A stretch of 46,934 nt of DNA, from NCBI GenBank assembly GCA_036794395.1, contig DAIRGS010000011.1, forward strand, positions 1 through 46,934, given 5' to 3'. Shown one piece after another: positions 40,750 through 46,934 of this stretch (position 1 is its first letter; each line of letters starts with the position of its first letter). The position numbers and the translations under genes are program-made. The notes below the pieces were generated by a model, which saw nothing but the letters and a program-made list of their open reading frames with translations, was not told the origin of the DNA and did not search any database. This DNA is from DASXMX01 sp036794395. GTDB lineage: Bacteria; Planctomycetota; Phycisphaerae; Tepidisphaerales; Tepidisphaeraceae.

Positions 40750-42183
40750 ATGAGCCGTAGACGTAAACTGCAGCAGCAACCAAACGATCCTTCCCGCCGC
40801 GAGTTCCTCTGGAAGGGAGCCTGCGCCGCGCTGACCGCAACCGGAATTGCCAGCTCCATCTGGGATCTGCGCGCCATCAAGGCGGCCTCCGGTCAGGTGG
40901 TTGGCGGCCCTCCCGGTTACAAGGCCCTGGTCTGCATTTTCCTGTTCGGCGGAAATGACGGAAACAACGTCATTATTCCGACCGATTCGCGATACACTGC
41001 TAACTATGTGCCCTCGCGGGGTGTCATTGCCCTGCCCAACGCAGGTTCGCCAGGCGGCGTTCTTCCCCTGGTCCCGCCCGCTCCCGCTTCGCCCATTCCC
41101 TATGGAATCCATCCCAATTGCACCGAACTGGCAAGTCTCTTCGGTACCGGCCAGCTTGCGGTTCTTGCCAACGTCGGGACGTTGCTTGCACCGGTCAACC
41201 GCGCGCAATATCTGGCTCGGTCCGTTGCCCTGCCACCGCAGCTGTTCTCACACAATGACCAGCAGGTTGAGTGGCAAACCGCCATCGAAGATCAGCCGGC
41301 CAAGACGGGTTGGGGCGGACGCTCGGCCGACTTGCTCTACTCGGCCAATACGCTCAATAACGTCTCAATGAATATCTCTCTTGCCGGCACAAATATTTTC
41401 GAGACCGGCAACGTCATTAACGAATACAACGTCTCCACAGGCGGTGCAATCTCCCTGAACATCACCGGCAGCAACCCAGGCCCCGCCCAGCTTCAGGCCC
41501 TCAAGGACCTGATCTCGATGAACCACAATAATCTGTACGAGAGCGCCTTCTCGACGTCGATGAATACCGCCATCACCGACGCACAAACGCTCAATGCCGC
41601 CATCGCGCCAACCTCCGCGGCCAGCTACTGGACGACGCCCTTCCCGACCAGTGGCCTGGGCAACCAGCTTCGAATGATCGCCCGGCTGATCCAGGCCGCG
41701 CCCGTCCTGGGCCACAATCGCCAGATCTTTTTCGCGTCCGTCGGCGGCTTCGATCTTCACAGCGGCGAAGGCAACCAGACCGGCGCGCATGCCAATCTTC
41801 TGGGCGATCTCAGCAAATGCATGAACTCGCTGTATAAAGCCAGCGTGCAGCTGAACGTCGGAACCGGCGTCACTCAATACACCGCCTCCGATTTCAGCCG
41901 CACTTTCCCCGTCAATACTGGCATGGGCTCCGACCACGGCTGGGGAAACCATCACATGGTCCTCGGCGGCGCGGTCAAGGGTGGCGCCATGTACGGCGCA
42001 TACCCGTCCCTTGCCCTCAATACCAACGACGACACCAACACCGGAAGATGGATCCCAACCACGTCGGTCGAGCAGTACTCCGCCACCCTCGCCAAGTGGT
42101 TCGGAGTCAATGCCGGGAACCTGCCCGTCATCTTCCCGTATTTAACTCGTTTCTCACCCCAGGATCTCGGATTCATGAGCTAA
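40750..42183 (+). CDS. Exported DUF1501 protein (Tat-type signal)
   Basis: A GAGG lies before the ATG and the gap to the DUF1800 gene is 71 bases, so they form an operon. The 477-residue protein has a Tat-type signal (PSRREFLWKGACAALTATGI). The DUF1501 core shows CIFLFGGNDGNNVIIPTDSR, HPNCTELASLFGTGQLAVLA, VGGFDLHSGEGNQTGAHANL and GSDHGWGNHHMVLGGAV; these belong to the alkaline-phosphatase-like fold and would bind metal. Function is unknown; co-export with the DUF1800 partner in Planctomycetes and other bacteria suggests a paired extracellular role. A 190-base GC-rich gap follows without a clear terminator. Confidence 0.95.
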   Translation: MSRRRKLQQQPNDPSRREFLWKGACAALTATGIASSIWDLRAIKAASGQVVGGPPGYKALVCIFLFGGNDGNNVIIPTDSRYTANYVPSRGVIALPNAGSPGGVLPLVPPAPASPIPYGIHPNCTELASLFGTGQLAVLANVGTLLAPVNRAQYLARSVALPPQLFSHNDQQVEWQTAIEDQPAKTGWGGRSADLLYSANTLNNVSMNISLAGTNIFETGNVINEYNVSTGGAISLNITGSNPGPAQLQALKDLISMNHNNLYESAFSTSMNTAITDAQTLNAAIAPTSAASYWTTPFPTSGLGNQLRMIARLIQAAPVLGHNRQIFFASVGGFDLHSGEGNQTGAHANLLGDLSKCMNSLYKASVQLNVGTGVTQYTASDFSRTFPVNTGMGSDHGWGNHHMVLGGAVKGGAMYGAYPSLALNTNDDTNTGRWIPTTSVEQYSATLAKWFGVNAGNLPVIFPYLTRFSPQDLGFMS

Positions 42184-42374
42184 TCATTCCACTGCCCCGC
42201 CGATAACCAATGCCCCATCCCACCCCGCAACACCCCCACGCCGGGGCAAAGCGGTACCCCGCGCCGCCCCGGGTTCTCAGTGCGCTGCAATTCACGTCTC
42301 AAGGGACGCGACCCCGACTTCACCCCATGAACGCTCATTAAGAGATCACGCAAAACGCTGCATACTATGTCTCC

Positions 42375-42914
42375 ATGCGCGCCCGCCACCAATCGTTGCT
42401 TCCCGCCCTCTCTGCGGCGCTGTGCGTGATCACATTGGTCTTATGGGCGCGGAGCTATAAAGGCTGCCAGGTTTTCGCCTCCACCGATCGCCCCGGTCAC
42501 CGACTGACAGTCTGCTCTGAATTTGGCGTGCTGGTTTTCGAAATCGAATGGCCGCAGCCCGCCAGCGTCATGCCCGGCTGGTCGTATTTCGCCAATCCCC
42601 TCCCCCGGCGCTACGGACAAAAAAGCGCATTCGGCTTCGCGGCCTACACCTCTTCGGCACGTCATTACCTCTTGCTTCCGCCCACTGAATTGTGGGGGAT
42701 GACAATTCCGCACGGATTTGCCTTCGCCCTGACCGCGATTTGGCCCTGCGCATGGCTCGCACGCCGAGCGCGAGACATGGCGTATGGCTCCGGCCGCTGC
42801 CGGAACTGCGGATATGATCTCCGCGCCACGCCCGATCGTTGCCCTGAATGCGGAGCGTCATCCCACGACGAATCCACGGTGATCTTGTCCACGGATGGAT
42901 CGAGGATTATGTGA
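42375..42914 (+). CDS. Membrane protein with C-terminal zinc ribbon
   Basis: The 179-residue protein has an N-terminal helix (LLPALSAALCVITLVLWARS), a periplasmic middle part, a second helix (IPHGFAFALTAIWPCAWLA), and a C-terminal ribbon CRNCGYDLRATPDRCPECG facing the cytoplasm. It resembles the product at 17960-18538 only in the ribbon. No Shine-Dalgarno is present; TACTAT (42363-42368) ends six bases before the ATG, the leaderless pattern seen elsewhere in the window. Function unknown. Confidence 0.85.
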   Translation: MRARHQSLLPALSAALCVITLVLWARSYKGCQVFASTDRPGHRLTVCSEFGVLVFEIEWPQPASVMPGWSYFANPLPRRYGQKSAFGFAAYTSSARHYLLLPPTELWGMTIPHGFAFALTAIWPCAWLARRARDMAYGSGRCRNCGYDLRATPDRCPECGASSHDESTVILSTDGSRIM

Positions 42915-43011
42915 ACTATCTGGGAATAAGAATTAGAAAAGAAGAATCTCGTGGAAGGAAAACCGGCGTTCAGGCAACCATTGCGACACACAAACTATTT
43001 CAGGTGAGTTC

Positions 43012-44988
43012 ATGCCCCGATGTTCATGGCACCCCGCGCTCCCGAATGACAAATCAGTTCGTTTTCGCTGCCGTCGGAAGAGTTCCGCGGCGCATGGCAT
43101 TGCAATCGAATCGCTTGAATCGCGGGTGCTCTTGAGTGGTGGATATACTCAAGTTGAACTCGGCGCATTCACCGCGACCGGGGTCAATCCTTCAGCCCCC
43201 GCCGGTCAAATCGTTCGAGATACAAACGGCAACATTTTCGGCATCGCAACGGCCGGTGGCGCAAACGGCACCGGGGCAGTCTTCGAAGTCACGCCAGCGA
43301 ATACCACGCCCATGACGGTCGCGTCGTTTCCAGCTGCAACCGGCGGCATCCCACTCAATCCGTCGGGCCTGGCGATCGACGCCAATGGCAACGTCTTTGG
43401 CGTCACCGAATCGGGGGGCAATTCCAACCAGGATGGCACCCTATTTGAAATTGCCGCGGGCGCAAACGCCATGCAAACCATTGCTCAATTCAATGCCGCA
43501 ACCACCGGCAGCAACCCGGTCGGCAATCTCGTCATGGATCGCAATGGCGACATTTTTGGCTTGGCGTCCACTGGTGGCCGTGCGGGCGGGGGCGCGGTCT
43601 GGGAACTGCCCGCCGGTTCCACCACGATCGTCGGCCTCGCTTCCATCCCCACCGTCTCGATCGGTGGAATCGCAGAGCAGGCCGGCATCGGCGGCCTGGG
43701 AATCGACCCTTCGGCAAATCTCTTCTTCACGACCACGGGTAACGCCGCTCAGGGCGTCAACGGATCCGTTTGGGAACTTCCCGCGGGCGCGTCCTCTGTC
43801 CAACTTCTCGGGACTTTTGCCGGCGGAAGCAACGGTTCCACTCCCGTCGGTGAAATCGCCGTCACCAGGCAGGACAACATTTACGGCGTCACCAGCGATG
43901 GCGGCAATGGCACCGGCATCGTCTGGCAGCTCATGCCCGGAATCCCAATCATCGCGCTGGGCACCCTTACCGGGCCAGCCGGCGGCCCGCCCGTTGGGGG
44001 CGTCGTTCTCGATGACAACGGCAACCTCTTCGGCACCACCTCCGCCGGCGGTAACGGCGCTTCCGCAGCCGGCGTCGTCTGGGAACTTCATTCCCACTCG
44101 GTCAACTTCGACATCATCCAGACGTTCACCGGCGCTAACGGTGCATCGCCCCGCGGCGGCCTGGTCACCGATCGCTTCGGAGACGTATACGGCACCACAA
44201 CCTCTGGCGGTTCGGCCGGCGGTGGAACGGTCTTCAGTATGAATCTGGGCAATGCTTCCAGCTCTTCGGCGGGTTTGGCAAGCCGGGTCACCAAAACAGC
44301 GCTTCCGGCCAACATTGTCACCGCGAAAGTCATCCGGGGGTCGGCTACCGTTCAAATCAGCAACCCCACAAAGACCGCCGTTCGCGGCAGATTTACCATT
44401 CAGCTCTTCGCCTCCCCGGATGGCGAAGTTGATTCCACCGCCCTTAAGATCGGATCGCACGCCCTGACGTTTAATCTTCCCGCCGGAGCGACGAAATCTG
44501 TTCAGGTTCCAATCACTTCACTTCAAGCCAGCGCCGCTGGGACGTACACCGTCCTCGCGCAAGTGATCGATGCCGCCGCCAACGCCAGTGCCGCAACGGA
44601 CGGTCCCACCCTCACAGCCAGCAGCGCGTTTATTTCGCTCTCCGAAATATTCTCCAAACTTAAAATCTCCGCTCCGGTAACCGGCGGCCAAACTGTGAAA
44701 GGCGCATCGGCCGCCCTCAAGATCACCAATCATGGCAACATCCCCGCAAAGGGACTGGTGTCGGTCGCGCTTCTCGTATCCCCCGATGGGAACGTAGCGG
44801 ACGCGACCCAAATCGCCGCCCTCTCCCGTACGCTATCCATTGCCGTCAACGGCTCCGCGAATCTCGTCGTCCCCATCACGACCATTCCAGCCGGCCTTTC
44901 CGGTAGTTTCATCCTCATTGCGCAGCTAACCGACCCCAATGGCATCATCACCACCGCGTCCGCCCAACCGCCGGTCTCCATCACATGA
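43012..44988 (+). CDS. Exported surface protein with GloVer tandem repeats and two CARDB-like domains
   Basis: AGGTGA precedes the ATG. The 658-residue protein has a basic N-terminus and ESLESRVLLSGG at about residues 33-44, a planctomycete N-terminal export/anchoring motif. Seven repeats follow of the pattern GNIFG-x-x-x-x-GG-x-GxGxVFE (for example GNIFGIATAGGANGTG and GDVYGTTTSGGSAGGGTVF), the GloVer-type tandem repeat that should form a beta-propeller. The C-terminus has two related beta domains (RGSATVQISNPTKTAVRGRF and KGASAALKITNHGNIPAKGL), about 430-540 and 550-655, like CARDB domains. Likely a cell-surface structural or binding protein. Confidence 0.85.
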   Translation: MPRCSWHPALPNDKSVRFRCRRKSSAAHGIAIESLESRVLLSGGYTQVELGAFTATGVNPSAPAGQIVRDTNGNIFGIATAGGANGTGAVFEVTPANTTPMTVASFPAATGGIPLNPSGLAIDANGNVFGVTESGGNSNQDGTLFEIAAGANAMQTIAQFNAATTGSNPVGNLVMDRNGDIFGLASTGGRAGGGAVWELPAGSTTIVGLASIPTVSIGGIAEQAGIGGLGIDPSANLFFTTTGNAAQGVNGSVWELPAGASSVQLLGTFAGGSNGSTPVGEIAVTRQDNIYGVTSDGGNGTGIVWQLMPGIPIIALGTLTGPAGGPPVGGVVLDDNGNLFGTTSAGGNGASAAGVVWELHSHSVNFDIIQTFTGANGASPRGGLVTDRFGDVYGTTTSGGSAGGGTVFSMNLGNASSSSAGLASRVTKTALPANIVTAKVIRGSATVQISNPTKTAVRGRFTIQLFASPDGEVDSTALKIGSHALTFNLPAGATKSVQVPITSLQASAAGTYTVLAQVIDAAANASAATDGPTLTASSAFISLSEIFSKLKISAPVTGGQTVKGASAALKITNHGNIPAKGLVSVALLVSPDGNVADATQIAALSRTLSIAVNGSANLVVPITTIPAGLSGSFILIAQLTDPNGIITTASAQPPVSIT

Positions 44989-45048
44989 CACATAATGGCG
45001 ACAAAGCAGCGTTGGCTTACAATCGTGCGATCCTGTTGGAGATTACAG

Positions 45049-46467
45049 ATGACCATTCGCCCGTGGGCTCGTGTGTTTGTGCTTCTGCTGCTGCTCAATG
45101 ACGGACGCGCTTGGGCGGAGGATTCGCTTTCCCCCGAAATGCGCGCCTCCATCGATAAGCTGGTCCCACAAATCCTCGCGCAGACCGGCGCGCCAAGCGC
45201 TTCGCTCGCCATCGTCAAGGATGGCAAAATCGCCTACACCCACGCCTACGGACTTGCCCAGCTCGATCCAAAGCGCGACGCGACCCCAGAGATGCGTTAC
45301 GCAATTGGATCGTGCAGTAAGCAGTTTACCGCCACGGCCATCCTGCTTCTGGCCGAAGATGGCAAGCTCTCACTCGATGACAAAGTCTCCAAATGGCTGC
45401 CGACGCTTACTCGCGCCAGTGAAGTATCGATCCGGCAACTGCTTTCAATGACTGCCGGTTATCAGGACTACTGGCCACAGGATTACGTCTTCCCGAAGAT
45501 GCTCGAGCCCGTCACCGGGATGCAGATTCTCGAGCAATGGGCGCGCAAGCCGTTGGATTTCGATCCCGGCACGCGCTGGCAGTACAGTAACACCAATTAC
45601 GTCGCCGCCGGTTTGATCGTCGAGAAAGCCAGCGGTATGGGCCTGGTTGAATTCCTGCGCAAACGCGTCTTCGATCCGCTTCACATGACCAGCGTCTTTG
45701 ATACCAATCAATCCGCTTTGCCAAAGGCCGACCCCGAACGCTATTTGAGATACGCCCTCGGCCCTCTCCGCCCAGCCCCCAAGGAAGGGCCCGGCTGGAT
45801 TTACGCCGCCGGCGAACTGGCCATGACCGCCCGCGACTTGGCGCTGTGGGACATTTCCATGATCGATCAGACCGTCCTCAAGCCCGATTCCTATCGCATC
45901 ATGCAGACGGAGATGCGCCTCAATGACGGCGCTCCCACTCGTTACGCGCTCGGTGTACAAGTCCTCAATACCGACGGCCATCGCACCGTGATGCACAGCG
46001 GGGAAATCTCCGGCTTCTCCGCCCGCAATGCCCTTTATCCCGATGACCGCGCCGCTGTCGTCGTGCTATCGAATCTCGATGCTACGTCCGCCACCGCCGA
46101 CGTCACCACCAAAATTACCCCCATGCTCTTGCGCCCGGCTACCACCACACGCTCGGCTGAACGCCCCCCCAAAGAAGCCACCGAGCAGGCGAAGAAAATC
46201 TTTGAGGGACTGCAAAAAGGCGAAATCGATCACGCGCTCTTCACTGACAACGCAAATGCATACTTCACCGAAGAAGCCCTGAAAGACTTCGCCGCAAGCC
46301 TTGCTAAACTGGGCGCGCCAAAATCTTTTACCGCCGACAACCAATCCCTACGCGGCGGCATGACGCTTCGGCACTACACCATGAAATTTGAGAATAAGAC
46401 CGTGCGGGCGTGGACCTTCACCCTGCCCGACGGAAAGATTGAGCAATATATGGTTGCCGAGGAGTGA
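45049..46467 (+). CDS. Exported serine hydrolase, class C beta-lactamase/penicillin-binding protein-like (family S12)
   Basis: I chose the ATG at 45049 with GGAG seven bases upstream, giving a 472-residue protein with a signal peptide (WARVFVLLLLLNDGRAWAED). An in-frame ATG at 44995 adds 18 residues without a ribosome site. The catalytic SxxK is in GSCSKQFTATAI and the YxN motif in WQYSNTNYVAAGLI; a HSGEISGF-type segment corresponds to the third motif. A C-terminal extension of about 90 residues follows. Relatives include esterases, D-aminopeptidases and AmpC-like enzymes; a resistance role cannot be inferred from sequence alone. Confidence 0.92.
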   Translation: MTIRPWARVFVLLLLLNDGRAWAEDSLSPEMRASIDKLVPQILAQTGAPSASLAIVKDGKIAYTHAYGLAQLDPKRDATPEMRYAIGSCSKQFTATAILLLAEDGKLSLDDKVSKWLPTLTRASEVSIRQLLSMTAGYQDYWPQDYVFPKMLEPVTGMQILEQWARKPLDFDPGTRWQYSNTNYVAAGLIVEKASGMGLVEFLRKRVFDPLHMTSVFDTNQSALPKADPERYLRYALGPLRPAPKEGPGWIYAAGELAMTARDLALWDISMIDQTVLKPDSYRIMQTEMRLNDGAPTRYALGVQVLNTDGHRTVMHSGEISGFSARNALYPDDRAAVVVLSNLDATSATADVTTKITPMLLRPATTTRSAERPPKEATEQAKKIFEGLQKGEIDHALFTDNANAYFTEEALKDFAASLAKLGAPKSFTADNQSLRGGMTLRHYTMKFENKTVRAWTFTLPDGKIEQYMVAEE

Positions 46468-46509
46468 TCGGCCGGGCGCCAAAATCATCGTGGGCAATTA
46501 GCCGATTGT

Positions 46510-46551
46510 GGTGCGGGCCTCCAGGCCTGCACGTGCAGCCACAGGCTGCAC
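46510..46551. repeat. Two adjacent hairpins
   Basis: TGCGGGCCT/AGGCCTGCA (one mismatch) is followed by a perfect stem GTGCAGCC/GGCTGCAC (46533-46540 and 46544-46551, loop ACA). There is no T-run. The 8-bp stem with 3-base loop resembles the nested hairpin of the element at 4576-4847 in shape, not in sequence. Confidence 0.5.
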
Positions 46552-46599
46552 ATTAACGAGCGCGGGCACCGCGATTGACCCCACATTGGAGCTGCCAAC

Positions 46600-46821
46600 T
46601 CATTTTCCAGGCATAATCGCGTAAACACCGCCCGTGTCCGAAATGCTGCGGGAAGCAATCAAGCGGCGCAATGCACCGTTCACCGCTTTGCCCAGATCGC
46701 CTTTGAATGGCGTCGTACTGCCCATGGATTTGCGGACAGAAACCAACAGCGCCAACAGGCGCATCTCCCCGTTGGCAAGCTGGTTGAGGATAACAGAGTC
46801 GATGCGTTCGGGAGTACCCAT
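46600..46821 (-). CDS. Small putative winged-helix-like protein (73 aa)
   Basis: The ATG at 46821 has TAGAGT six bases upstream on the minus strand but no Shine-Dalgarno. The product MGTPERIDSVILNQLANGEM... ends LGKAVNGALRRLIASRSISD followed by TGGVYAIMPGK. The helix-helix-strand arrangement with a glycine turn looks like the end of a winged helix, but no family is recognised. The remaining bases to 46934 contain no supported gene. Confidence 0.5.
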   Translation of the reverse strand: MGTPERIDSVILNQLANGEMRLLALLVSVRKSMGSTTPFKGDLGKAVNGALRRLIASRSISDTGGVYAIMPGK

Positions 46822-46934
46822 CAACCAACTCTACGCGAAATCGCCAGAATTAGATAGCTATTTCTCGCGGGATGGCGCAGCCGGGTGTGGCCGTCTTTCT
46901 TGGCAAACGACGTTATGATGGCGAGGGGCAGCCG

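Noticed and set aside
43441..44460. Minus-strand open frame of 339 codons
   Set aside because: It is opposite a repetitive beta-propeller gene; the Asp/Gly/Ala-rich reading is a shadow of the GloVer repeats.
45049..46467. Antibiotic-resistance beta-lactamase
   Set aside because: SxxK and YxN motifs are shared by esterases and peptidases of the same family; nothing in the sequence or context shows beta-lactam hydrolysis.

Overview
The window looks like a planctomycete chromosome fragment, most likely class Phycisphaerae. The clues are a DUF1800/DUF1501 exported pair, a large exported protein with a planctomycete-type N-terminal LESRVLLSGG motif, two small membrane proteins ending in a CxxCGYxL...CPxCG zinc ribbon, Tat-type signal peptides, and low-complexity or palindromic intergenic repeats of the kind often mis-annotated as ORFs in this phylum. 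Two runs of exactly 10 N (17521-17530 and 30839-30848) show that this is a scaffold, probably a draft or metagenome assembly. No rRNA, tRNA, CRISPR array or complete insertion sequence was seen. All assignments come from reading motifs by eye; no database search was run.

Layout. 1-835 (-): Gfo/Idh/MocA oxidoreductase, cut by the window edge. 928-3729 (-): a three-gene metal operon (outer-membrane transporter-like protein, Nramp transporter, universal stress protein), divergent from a DtxR/MntR-type regulator at 3826-4491 (+). A perfect palindrome lies between the two candidate divergent promoters. 4576-4847: MITE-like inverted repeat. 4967-6871: exported family-4 polysaccharide (rhamnogalacturonan) lyase. 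7271-8898: two paralogous membrane proteins in tandem. 8976-11531: an 851-residue protein of unknown function with an R-x5-H motif. 12149-14538: guaB followed by two small lipoproteins and a terminator. 14664-16697: NagB deaminase fused to a PIG-L deacetylase. 16930-17799: sugar isomerase/epimerase. 17960-18538: membrane zinc-ribbon protein. 18739-19092: a small DNA-binding protein joining a BlaI-like start to an FtsK-gamma-like winged helix, behind a four-half-site operator array. 19155-22749 (-): a hypothetical protein, a beta-CASP nuclease and a soluble sugar-nucleotide 4,6-dehydratase. 23002-24846: Tat-type GH36 alpha-galactosidase.

24861-36901 (-) is one long type II secretion (T2SS) operon. 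Read in its own direction the order is gspD, gspE, gspF, gspG, gspH, gspI, gspJ, gspK, a GspC-like protein, a GspL-like protein, a GspM-like protein and a TPR lipoprotein. A repeat cluster and an assembly gap sit between gspG and gspH. Divergent from it, 37556-42183 encodes the DUF1800 and DUF1501 exported proteins. 42375-46467 holds a zinc-ribbon membrane protein, a GloVer-repeat surface protein and a class-C beta-lactamase-like hydrolase. A small minus-strand protein closes the window.

How the parts may work together (inference): the T2SS lies between Tat-type cargo (GH36 on one side, DUF1501 on the other), which fits export of folded proteins across the inner membrane and then through the secretin. 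The metal operon looks like an envelope-spanning manganese or iron uptake unit under local DtxR/MntR control. Several genes without a Shine-Dalgarno sequence have a -10-like hexamer exactly 6 nt before the start codon, which suggests leaderless transcription.
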